This document shows positions 52,730 through 59,853 of a stretch of 64,000 nucleotides of DNA, one piece after another. The translations under genes and the position numbers were made by a program. The number at the start of each line of letters is the position of its first letter. The first letter of the stretch is position 1. Source of the stretch: Clostridium_AT stratigraminis. Its GTDB lineage: Bacteria; Bacillota; Clostridia; Clostridiales; Clostridiaceae. The notes below the pieces were generated by a model that was given only the letters and a program-made list of their open reading frames with translations, had not been told where the DNA came from and made no database searches. The stretch spans positions 1 through 64,000 of the forward strand of contig NZ_JBJHZZ010000016.1 of assembly GCF_045310675.1 (NCBI RefSeq), given 5' to 3'.

Positions 52730-52775
52730 AACTAATAACTATAATAATAAAACTAATAACTATAATAATAAAACT
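52730..52775. repeat. 21-bp tandem duplication next to iterons
   Basis: AACTAATAACTATAATAATAA occurs twice in direct succession, extremely A/T-rich. Next to the iterons it could be the melting region of a replication origin; or simple slippage. Confidence 0.6.
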
Positions 52776-52780
52776 ACGGA

Positions 52781-52808
52781 AACGCCCAAGGGCGTTTTAT
52801 TATTTTTT
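52781..52808 (+). terminator. terminator before the replication-like gene
   Basis: AACGCCC-AA-GGGCGTT stem followed by TTATTATTTTTTTG. It separates upstream genes from the replication-like gene, whose promoter must lie in or after it. Confidence 0.85.
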
Positions 52809-52859
52809 TGCTTTTCTTTTTCAATGAATACTAAATTTTAATTTTAAAGGAGAATTTTA

Positions 52860-53978
52860 ATGAACAATTATATTTTTATCAATAAGGACGTTTTTAAACA
52901 ATTGACAGATGATGAACTATTAATCTATTGCTATGGAGCATTTCAAACAAAAAGGAATGAAGAATTTATTTTCTCTAGCAGTATATTAAATTATTATCTT
53001 AATGCAAATACAAGAAAACAACAGAATGAAATTAAAACTGCTCTTAATGGATTAATAGCAAAAGATTTAATTTTAAATGTTGCTAATGATGTTTATATCA
53101 TCGATGAAACAAAAATATCAAAAGCATACTTTGTTTTATATCATAATGAATTTGAAGCCTTAAAAGACAAGAAAAGTAAGCTATTAAAATACTTTTGTTT
53201 CTTGCTATCTTGCCTTAACAATGAAACTCAAGAACACAAAATGTCAAATTCTTTTATTCAAAATGGATATAAAGAGTTATTAGGAAATGAATTTATATCA
53301 AAGCCAACAATTATAAAATACAATGATGAATTGCAAAAGCTAAATCTTATTGAAGTAATTAAAGGAAAGAAAATCAATAATAACTGCAATGATATAAACA
53401 CTATTAAAAGAGTTACTATTGCAGAAGATTATAAACAATCCTTAAAGGATAAGGCTAAAACAGCAGAAGCAAAATCAAAAGACAATTCAAGCATTGTCAA
53501 AGAAATTGACACACTGAAAGTAAGCAATAATAGCTTTAACAAAAATGATTTAAAATCAAGAATTGCAGAAGCTATTGAAGCAAACGCAAATGATATTAAT
53601 ATATTTCCTAAACAATTAACAAAAATTAAAGATGTTGGCGAGGATAACTTTATAAGTATCTTAAAGAATTGCATAAGCAAATATCCTAATGTATTGAATG
53701 ACCAGAGTAAAAATCCTAAAGAAAGAGCAAATATCTTTGTAAGTTGTGTAATTAAAAATGAGTTAGAAAAAGGAATAGCAGAAATAAAAAGTAGGGAAAA
53801 AGAAATTATATCTGCTAAACATTCAGATACAGAACTGCAACAATTTACTGATTATATGGATAACATTGAAAATGAAACTCAACAGCCAAATAATAAAAAG
53901 ATAATAGATATGAGTTCAGTGTTTGAAGAAAAAAGCAAAGAACAAGAAGTAAAACTTTTATGGGAAATGGAGGGATAA
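52860..53978 (+). CDS. winged-helix replication initiator-like protein
   Basis: 372 residues. The N-terminal part (about 1-180) has the features of replisome-organiser/RepA-N-type winged helices: short start FINKDVFKQLTDDELLIYCYG, a module with KPTIIKYNDELQKLNLIEVIKGKK. A linker and a helical C-terminal region with a charged tail follow. Three 44-bp repeats immediately upstream support a role in binding an origin. AAGGAG precedes the ATG. The match to known families is by general features only, so the assignment is tentative. Confidence 0.55.
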   Translation: MNNYIFINKDVFKQLTDDELLIYCYGAFQTKRNEEFIFSSSILNYYLNANTRKQQNEIKTALNGLIAKDLILNVANDVYIIDETKISKAYFVLYHNEFEALKDKKSKLLKYFCFLLSCLNNETQEHKMSNSFIQNGYKELLGNEFISKPTIIKYNDELQKLNLIEVIKGKKINNNCNDINTIKRVTIAEDYKQSLKDKAKTAEAKSKDNSSIVKEIDTLKVSNNSFNKNDLKSRIAEAIEANANDINIFPKQLTKIKDVGEDNFISILKNCISKYPNVLNDQSKNPKERANIFVSCVIKNELEKGIAEIKSREKEIISAKHSDTELQQFTDYMDNIENETQQPNNKKIIDMSSVFEEKSKEQEVKLLWEMEG

Positions 53979-54034
53979 AGCTATTTAAAGTATATCACCA
54001 GTATAATTCAAATTATTAAGGAGTGTAATGGATT

Positions 54035-54208
54035 ATGAAAAAAGCATTTATAAAGGTTAATAAAGCATTGGCAAGGAATAAAGAGTTTAACATCAATTTA
54101 GAAGGCTTTAAAAAAGAACTAGAGCAAATTGCAGAGGAAACAATTATTAGTATTGATGTATGTTCAAGATATACAAGAGAAGCATTAAGAGATATTAGAA
54201 CTATATAA
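54035..54208 (+). CDS. small hypothetical protein (57 residues)
   Basis: 57 residues, helical and charged (MKKAFIKVNKALARNKEF, EGFKKELEQIAEETI). AAGGAGTG lies upstream of both the ATG at 54035 and one at 54029 in another frame; only the former is open. Not recognised. Probably co-transcribed with the replication-like gene, which ends 56 bases before. Confidence 0.6.
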   Translation: MKKAFIKVNKALARNKEFNINLEGFKKELEQIAEETIISIDVCSRYTREALRDIRTI

Positions 54209-54319
54209 GAGAATAGCTAGAGCAGTGCTAGAGATATAGTAGAAGTATAGTTGAGAGTGTGTAGAGCATATTTGAAGAGAAAAAGAGCGTTTTTGAGATG
54301 TTTTACATTCTCTCTTTAA

Positions 54320-54392
54320 ACACTGTTATATTTTATGACATTGCACTGTTATGATTTATGATGAAGTGTTATAGTGTTATGAAATACGATGA
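54320..54392. repeat. three short repeats upstream of the resolvase gene
   Basis: CACTGTTATATTTTATGA, CACTGTTATGATTTATGA and AGTGTTATGAAATACGA at about 54321, 54344 and 54373, i.e. 23 and 29 bases apart. They could be subsites of a resolvase res site or regulator-binding sites. Confidence 0.5.
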
Positions 54393-54440
54393 ATACAAGT
54401 GTTTTCAATGCTAGAGCAATAATTGTCGAAAGAAATGTTA

Positions 54441-54525
54441 GTATCATAACTTTTGAGTATTGACACCGAAAAATCAATGTAGTAAAATCAAGCTATATAA
54501 CGGTATCAAAACTTAGTATCAAAAC
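54441..54525 (+). promoter_or_regulatory. resolvase promoter with GTATCA repeats
   Basis: -35 TTGACA (54460-54465), 17-base spacer, -10 TAAAAT (54483-54488). GTATCATAAC lies before it (54441-54450), and GTATCAAAAC occurs twice after it (54503-54512, 54516-54525). The repeats flank the promoter, suggesting autoregulation by the resolvase or another element protein. Confidence 0.7.
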
Positions 54526-54549
54526 AAAATATAAAAATGAGGTGTTAAT

Positions 54550-55134
54550 ATGGTGTATGGATATGCAAGAGTGTCGACAAGATGTCAAGCAAAAGATGGA
54601 AACAGTTTAGAAGCACAAGAACAACAATTAAAAGAAAATGGAGCAATGGAAATTTACAGTGATAGCTTCACTGGCACTAAAATTGAAAGACCTAACTTTG
54701 ATAGGCTTCTAAATAAATTACAGAGTAATGATACTCTTATAGTAACAAAGCTAGATAGAATTGCTAGGAGTATGACACAAGGAAGCGAGTTAGTAAATGA
54801 ATTAATTAATAAAGGTGTAAAAGTTCATATACTCAATATAGGGATTATGGATATTACACCATCAAGTAAGCTAATAAGAAATATATTCTTCTCTTTTGCA
54901 GAGTTTGAAAGAGATATGATAGTTGAGAGAACTCAAGAAGGAAAAGCAATAGCAAAGAGTAAAGAAGGCTTCACAGAGGGCAGACCAAAGAAGTTTACGC
55001 AAACACAACTTGATTATGCTATGAGTTTATTAGATGAATACAGCTTTAGTAAGGTTGCTGAAAAGACTAATATATCAATAGCAACATTGAAAAGAGAGAG
55101 CAAGAAAAAAAGAGAAAATGAACTAGGCAAATAA
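54550..55134 (+). CDS. serine recombinase (resolvase/invertase family)
   Basis: 194 residues. Catalytic Ser9 in YARVST, the SLEAQEQQL, DRIARS and FAEFERDMI motifs, and a C-terminal Hin-type HTH (about 148-190). A small resolvase, not a large serine integrase. GAGGTGTTAAT precedes the ATG. In an element that also has a tyrosine integrase, it may resolve multimers of a circular form or act at a separate site; this supports a replicating circular stage. Confidence 0.93.
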   Translation: MVYGYARVSTRCQAKDGNSLEAQEQQLKENGAMEIYSDSFTGTKIERPNFDRLLNKLQSNDTLIVTKLDRIARSMTQGSELVNELINKGVKVHILNIGIMDITPSSKLIRNIFFSFAEFERDMIVERTQEGKAIAKSKEGFTEGRPKKFTQTQLDYAMSLLDEYSFSKVAEKTNISIATLKRESKKKRENELGK

Positions 55135-55150
55135 AGCCTAGTTTTTTCTT
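55121..55150 (+). terminator. resolvase gene terminator
   Basis: AACTAGGC-AAATAAA-GCCTAGTT stem overlapping the stop codon, followed by TTTTCTTTG. Confidence 0.85.
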
Positions 55151-55325
55151 TGTCAAAGATTAAGAAAGGGGGAGTATGTAAAAATCTGGAGCAAGGTTTT
55201 ATTTTGAGAGAGTGTTAGAGTACATCTACTCCCTCTCCTAAATATTTAAAGGCAGTTAATCTAATGATTGACAAAGCAAGGTTGAAAGGAAGAAAGGCAA
55301 GAAAGGTCGGAAGGAAATTAATAAA

Positions 55326-55910
55326 ATGAAAGAAGGATTTATAATGGTAAACAGATTTTCCGATTTTAACTCTTGCAAGAGGATTGAAGAAAATTCAAAA
55401 ACAAGGAGGATTTTAGACAATTTCTATAAGGAGCAAGGCTTTACTTTTGAAAGAGTTGACTTTGACAAAGACTATAATAGTAGACACCTACAATTTAAAG
55501 GTGTTGATGTAATACTTTATCAAAATGGTGCAAGCCTATATATTGACGAGAAAGTAACGACAAAAGATTTTAAGGGAAATATATTTCTTGAACTAACAAA
55601 CGGAGTAAAGCAAGGGTGGGCATTGAATGAGAAGTATTTAACAGATGTATTATTACTCTATTACTCCAATAAGATAATATTAATACAGTATAAGGCTTTA
55701 AGAGAGTATCTAACAGCAAATTTAGAAATTTTAAAGTTTATGTATAAAGTAATAAAATCAGATAATGGCAAAGAGAATTTAATAATTCCTCTTGGAGCAT
55801 TGGAGCAAGAAGTATATTCTTCTTGTGCAAGTGCAGTAAAAGTTTTTAATACTAAAGATTTTAAATATTATAATGTTGAAAATGAAATATTAAGAAGTTT
55901 AGGCTTATAA
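55326..55910 (+). CDS. PD-(D/E)XK-like nuclease-fold protein
   Basis: 194 residues. The centre reads FKGVDVILYQNG and then LYIDEKVTT, i.e. an Asp after a beta strand followed by a strand ending D/E-x-K, as in PD-(D/E)XK nucleases; this is followed by FLELTNG and GWALNEKYLTDVLLLYY. Phage and mobile-element proteins of this plan are frequent and uncharacterised. Residue Met7 (55344) is another possible start. Last gene of the element before attR, the place where accessory cargo often lies. Confidence 0.6.
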   Translation: MKEGFIMVNRFSDFNSCKRIEENSKTRRILDNFYKEQGFTFERVDFDKDYNSRHLQFKGVDVILYQNGASLYIDEKVTTKDFKGNIFLELTNGVKQGWALNEKYLTDVLLLYYSNKIILIQYKALREYLTANLEILKFMYKVIKSDNGKENLIIPLGALEQEVYSSCASAVKVFNTKDFKYYNVENEILRSLGL

Positions 55911-56041
55911 AACAAAGAGGAATATTATTTCCTCTTATTACATAACTATTGCAAATGTTTTTTGAGTTTGCTATTATTGTCCTAAGATGTTGTCAAACTG
56001 GTTTTTATATTTTGAGTTACTTTTAAGCTGTTTTTTATTGA

Positions 56042-56089
56042 AAATAAAAATGCCCTTAAAGCATTGATTTTACTAGCTTTAAAGGCACT
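56042..56089 (-). terminator. terminator of tRNA-Arg(ACG) supplied by the element
   Basis: TGCCTTTAAAGC / GCTTTAAGGGCA stem followed on the minus strand by TTTTTATTTT, ending one base from attR. It replaces the host terminator now stranded at 49429-49463. Confidence 0.8.
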
Positions 56090-56138
56090 TTGGTGCGACA
56101 GAGAGGATTCGAACCCCCGACCAACTGGTTCGTAGCCA
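56090..56138 (-). other. attR: 49-bp direct repeat within tRNA-Arg(ACG)
   Basis: Identical to 49466-49514 over 49 bases. It covers the tRNA from the CCA end to the anticodon loop; the tRNA remains intact because its 5' half lies to the right. Confidence 0.93.
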
Positions 56139-56167
56139 GCTACTCTATCCAACTGAGCTACTATCGC
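56091..56167 (-). tRNA. tRNA-Arg(ACG)
   Basis: 77 nt with encoded CCA. The anticodon loop is CTACGAA, giving ACG, the substrate of TadA for inosine. The acceptor GCGATAG pairs with CTGTCGC (one U-G). It is the attachment site of the integrative element. Confidence 0.97.
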
Positions 56168-56229
56168 ATAGATATAAAATTATATTAGCATATAGCTTAG
56201 TAAAAATCAAATGTTACTAAGTCTATGAA

Positions 56230-56262
56230 TTAAAAAGCATCTACCTAATTGGTAGATGCTTT
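56230..56262 (-). terminator. terminator of the tRNA-Ser pair
   Basis: AAGCATCTACC-AATTA-GGTAGATGCTT stem followed on the minus strand by TTTAATTC. Confidence 0.8.
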
Positions 56263-56354
56263 TGGCGGAGACGCCGGGATTCGAACCCGGGCTAGAGTAA
56301 ACCCCTACTAACGGTTTAGCAAACCGTCCTCTTCAGCCACTTGAGTACATCTCC
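56263..56354 (-). tRNA. tRNA-Ser(GCT)
   Basis: 92-nt class II tRNA with encoded CCA. The anticodon loop is TTGCTAA, giving GCT, which reads AGC/AGU. The acceptor GGAGATG pairs with CGTCTCC. Confidence 0.97.
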
Positions 56355-56367
56355 AAAAATATTAAAA

Positions 56368-56458
56368 TGGCGGAAAGATAGGGATTCGAACCCTAGGTAC
56401 GGTCACCCGTACGCCGGTTTTCAAGACCGGTGCCTTAAACCAACTCGACCATCTTTCC
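56368..56458 (-). tRNA. tRNA-Ser(TGA)
   Basis: 91-nt class II tRNA with encoded CCA. The anticodon loop is CTTGAAA, giving TGA, which reads UCA. It lies 13 bases upstream of tRNA-Ser(GCT), and both follow serS. Confidence 0.97.
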
Positions 56459-56702
56459 ATGAACTAACGACAATGACTATTATAGCAAACCTTTTTTAAT
56501 GTGTCAACAGCTTTAATTTTAAATATTACAATTTTTATTTTTAATAAATTTATTATTGTTTTAATTAAGAAATAAACTACAAAGTATAATCTAGTATTTT
56601 ATATAAACTTTAAACTAAATAAACTGTACTTATTTAAATTAAGTGGCAAAAGAAACCTACTTTTGCCACCTAAATTGCCATGAGAAACGTCCCCATGCCT
56701 CA

Positions 56703-57980
56703 CTATTTTATAATTTCTTTGCCGCCCATATAAGGTCTAAGGGCCTCTGGAATTGTTACAGTTCCATCCTCATTTTGATAATTTTCTAAAATGGCTGCTA
56801 CTGTTCTTCCTATAGCCACTCCAGAACCATTTAAGGTATGAACATATTGAGGCTTATCCTTAATGGTTTCTCTATATCTTATATTTGCACGCCTTGCTTG
56901 GAAATCCTCAAAGTTGCTGCAGCTGGATATTTCTACATATCTATTGTAGCTTGGCATCCAAACTTCTATATCATAGGTACATGCTGAGGAGAAGCCTAAG
57001 TCTCCGCTGCAAAGCCTAACTACTCTGTATGGAAGTCCTAACCCCTGTAAAACTCTTTCAGCATCCTTAGTAAGCTTTTCAAGTTCTTCATAGGAGTCTT
57101 CTGGTTTTGTGAATTTAACTAATTCTACTTTATTAAATTGATGCTGCCTTATAAGGCCTCTTGTATCTCTACCTGCAGATCCAGCCTCTGATCTAAAGCA
57201 GGCACTATAAGCTGCATGTTTCAATGGAAGTTCTTCACCATTTAATATTTCATCACTGTATAGATTAGTTACTGGCACTTCAGCTGTAGGTATTAAGAAG
57301 TAATCAGTATTAGTTACCTTAAAGGCATCCTCTTCAAATTTTGGCAATTGACCTGTTCCAGTCATGCTTTTTCTGTTTACCATAAAAGGAGGTAAGACTT
57401 CTGTGTAGCCAGCTATGTCAACATGAGTATTTAAGAAGTAATTTATTATTGCCCTTTCAAGCCTTGCTCCTTGAGCTTTATAAACAGTAAATCTAGAGCC
57501 TGTTATCTTTCCTGCTCTGTCAAAATCCAAGATATTAAGTTTTGTTCCTATATCCCAATGTGCCTTAGTATCAAAGTTAAAGCTTGTAAGATCTCCCCAT
57601 TTTCTAATTTCTAAATTATCTGCATCAGATTTTCCTATTGGGACAGATGGATTAGGTGTGTTTGGAATCTTTAGTAATATATTTTGTATACTATCATCAA
57701 TTTCAGTAAGTTCAGCATCTAAATTCTTAATATCTTCTCCTAAAGTTTTCATCTCTGCCATTATTGGAGCCACATCTTCTCCAGCTTTTTTAAGCTTTGG
57801 AATTTCTGATGAAACCTGATTTTTCCTGCCTTTTAAAGTTTCTACCTTAACTAAAACTCCTCTTCTTTTTTCATCCAAGAGAATTATTTCATCTATGAAG
57901 GCAGCATATGCCTCTCCTCTTTTTAGTAAAGCCTTCTTAACTTCTTCTGGATTGTTTCTTATCCTTCTTATATCTAGCAT
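56703..57980 (-). CDS. serS: seryl-tRNA synthetase
   Basis: 425 residues. N-terminal coiled-coil arm (about 30-100) that binds the long variable arm of tRNA-Ser, then the class II core with motif 2 (HAAYSACFRSEAGSAGRDTRG in part, FNKVELVKF) and motif 3 (NGSGVAIGRTVAAILENYQ). The start at 57980 (MLDIRRIR) is the family norm and has AGGAG; a start at 57989 is less likely. It is 244 bases upstream of two tRNA-Ser genes. No T-box leader was seen before it; it follows the DUF1667 gene by 21 bases. Confidence 0.97.
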   Translation of the reverse strand: MLDIRRIRNNPEEVKKALLKRGEAYAAFIDEIILLDEKRRGVLVKVETLKGRKNQVSSEIPKLKKAGEDVAPIMAEMKTLGEDIKNLDAELTEIDDSIQNILLKIPNTPNPSVPIGKSDADNLEIRKWGDLTSFNFDTKAHWDIGTKLNILDFDRAGKITGSRFTVYKAQGARLERAIINYFLNTHVDIAGYTEVLPPFMVNRKSMTGTGQLPKFEEDAFKVTNTDYFLIPTAEVPVTNLYSDEILNGEELPLKHAAYSACFRSEAGSAGRDTRGLIRQHQFNKVELVKFTKPEDSYEELEKLTKDAERVLQGLGLPYRVVRLCSGDLGFSSACTYDIEVWMPSYNRYVEISSCSNFEDFQARRANIRYRETIKDKPQYVHTLNGSGVAIGRTVAAILENYQNEDGTVTIPEALRPYMGGKEIIK

Positions 57981-58001
57981 GATTATCATCTCCTAGTAAT
58001 T

Positions 58002-58235
58002 TTACTCTTTTTCTACATTTTTAGTGCAGATAATATCTACACCTGTATTTAATATGTTTTTGCAAACCATGTCACCAATTTTTATAGGTGCTCCAACATA
58101 AATTCTACTCAACGCCTTTGAACATTCCAGCCAAAGCTTTTTATCAATTGGTTTTGTACTTTTTACTGGAACTACATTATGCTTTCCGCCCTTTATCCTT
58201 ACTAACGTAGTTAAAATTCCTTCACCAGTTTCCAT
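58002..58235 (-). CDS. short DUF1667 protein (N-terminus missing)
   Basis: 77 residues. The sequence TTLVRIKGGKHNVVPVKSTKPI and NILNTGVDII matches the C-terminal two thirds of DUF1667, usually about 120 residues. The N-terminal part with paired CxxC motifs, normally the iron-sulfur or zinc site, is missing, and no in-frame continuation is available because the preceding gene ends two bases upstream. The family is the third part of glycerol-3-phosphate-oxidase-like complexes. Confidence 0.75.
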   Translation of the reverse strand: METGEGILTTLVRIKGGKHNVVPVKSTKPIDKKLWLECSKALSRIYVGAPIKIGDMVCKNILNTGVDIICTKNVEKE

Positions 58236-58237
58236 AG

Positions 58238-59632
58238 CTACACTCCATCAAACTCTTTTATTCTATTTAATAATATATTTGAATTTTTAGAGTCCTTTAC
58301 TATTTCTGTTAATTTTTTATTTGTTTCTCTTGCTAAAATTGGAACTATTTTATTTATACAATAAGCACCCTGGCAGCTGCCCAAAGTAGCTCCTGTTCTT
58401 CTCTTCACACCTTCTAAAGTACGAGCTCCAAGAGGCCTTCGAATTGCATCAACAATTTCACCTTCTGTAATCTGCTGACATAGGCAAACCATCTTACCGT
58501 ACCTTCTATCAAGTTTTATTATCTGATTTCTTTCTTCATTACCTAGGTCCCTAAATCTATAAAAATCTCTACGTTTATCATTAAAGTCCCTTTTGGGTTT
58601 ACAGTTCACATTACTAACAACAGTCTCACATATTATATTTGCTATAGCTGGAGTCATAGTAACTTCTCCATAATGCTTAGCTGAAACCTTAATATAACCC
58701 TTATCTACAGAACTATCATCAATAATTATAGAATTTCTATATATCAGTGATTCATAAGAGCTAATAATATTCTTATCCTTTATTGTAGTTAATAGTGTGG
58801 AAATTTTATTAATGCCCTCATTGTGGTCTAAGTAGTCAACTGAGTTTAGTGCTGCTATAGTATTGCCTTGTACAGAAGGAATGGTATATATACGCTCACT
58901 TTGTTCATTTATAGTAAAAATAATATTAGAAAAGCTTTCTTTAAAGTCTTTCTCAATTAAATAGTACTTTAAATATGCTGCATTATTTACTACATCCTTT
59001 TCACCATTATCTATGCTGTAGGACTTTCCCGGAGTAGTGTTTATAACCATCTTACATGTGAATTTATTTTTATTAGTTTCAACTCTAAAGCCTCTGGATA
59101 TTTTCTGAATATCTATAACCTCTTCTTCAAGCTTAAAATTTACTCCATTATCAAAGGCAACCTCACCATAGCCAATTGCCAGGTCATATGGACATACTAC
59201 CCCTAAATTTTTGGAATATAATCCTCTATATACCTTAGAATTAAGATTTGGTTCCATTTTATATACTTCATTACTATCTAAAAGACTTATGTTCTCTATG
59301 CCTCTTTTAAGAGCTAAAGCATACATTTTCTCTAACTTTTGTTTTTCATTTTCATTGGTAGCAATAATTAACCCACCTGTTCTTTTAAAGGGAACATTAA
59401 ATTTCTCGCTAACCTCATTATAAAGTTTATTTCCCATAAGCTCAAGTTTAGACTCTAAGGAATCTTCACATTCTACTCCATCATAAACAATTACCGAGTT
59501 TATTAACGCTACATCATCAGCTATATCATAGTCCTTTTCAATAAGTGCTATGTTTAAATTGTATTTTGAAAGTTCATAGGCAGAAGCACAACCAATAATA
59601 CCTCCTCCTATAATAAGTACATCATAATCCAT
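58238..59632 (-). CDS. FAD-dependent oxidoreductase with BFD-like [2Fe-2S] domain (GlpA-like)
   Basis: 464 residues. N-terminal DAO/GlpA-type FAD fold (VLIIGGGIIGCASAYELSKYN, in part), and a C-terminal BFD-like cysteine domain (MVCLCQQITEGEI, then GATLGSCQGAYC) for a [2Fe-2S] cluster. In related operons a pyridine-nucleotide oxidoreductase and a full DUF1667 protein follow; here the middle partner is absent and DUF1667 is short. Substrate may be glycerol-3-phosphate or another hydroxy acid. AAGGAGAT precedes the ATG. Confidence 0.88.
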   Translation of the reverse strand: MDYDVLIIGGGIIGCASAYELSKYNLNIALIEKDYDIADDVALINSVIVYDGVECEDSLESKLELMGNKLYNEVSEKFNVPFKRTGGLIIATNENEKQKLEKMYALALKRGIENISLLDSNEVYKMEPNLNSKVYRGLYSKNLGVVCPYDLAIGYGEVAFDNGVNFKLEEEVIDIQKISRGFRVETNKNKFTCKMVINTTPGKSYSIDNGEKDVVNNAAYLKYYLIEKDFKESFSNIIFTINEQSERIYTIPSVQGNTIAALNSVDYLDHNEGINKISTLLTTIKDKNIISSYESLIYRNSIIIDDSSVDKGYIKVSAKHYGEVTMTPAIANIICETVVSNVNCKPKRDFNDKRRDFYRFRDLGNEERNQIIKLDRRYGKMVCLCQQITEGEIVDAIRRPLGARTLEGVKRRTGATLGSCQGAYCINKIVPILARETNKKLTEIVKDSKNSNILLNRIKEFDGV

Positions 59633-59787
59633 AAACTTATCTCCTTAATAAGCAACTTATATGCACTGAAAAATCAATTATTATTATACCATAATTTCTC
59701 TTTTTTATCTTAAGTTTATTTACTTCTACAACTTTATTAGAAAATTTTTTATAAGTACTAGATTTATTTAAATAAGGATAAAATTTA

Positions 59788-59834
59788 GGCTACAATATAT
59801 AAAATATAATTTTACCACTTTATATATTGTAGCC
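59788..59834 (-). terminator. terminator of UPF0182 gene
   Basis: Perfect 16-bp stem GGCTACAATATATAAA / TTTATATATTGTAGCC with a 15-base loop. The T-run after it on the minus strand is weak (TAAATTTTATCC). Confidence 0.65.
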
Positions 59835-59853
59835 ATCATTGTTTAATTTTAAT

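Larger units (their letters stand above)
49466..56138. mobile_element. integrative element in tRNA-Arg(ACG)
   Basis: About 6.6 kb bounded by a perfect 49-bp direct repeat (49466-49514 and 56090-56138). Contents in order: tyrosine integrase, repeat array with a small zinc-ribbon ORF, HTH protein, coiled-coil protein, DUF5659 protein, three iterons, replication-like protein, small ORF, serine resolvase, PD-(D/E)XK-like protein. All genes run in one direction and are even richer in A than the host genes. No relaxase, coupling protein, capsid or portal gene is seen. It may be a mobilised or satellite-type element using helper functions. Confidence 0.88.

Noticed and set aside
52860..53978. Relaxase or primase function for the element's large protein
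   Set aside because: No HUH, tyrosine-relaxase, Toprim or Walker motifs are visible; the N-terminal winged-helix character is the only supportable feature.
57990..58001. T-box leader for serS
   Set aside because: Only about 21 bases separate serS from the preceding gene; there is no room and no T-box motif before the gene.
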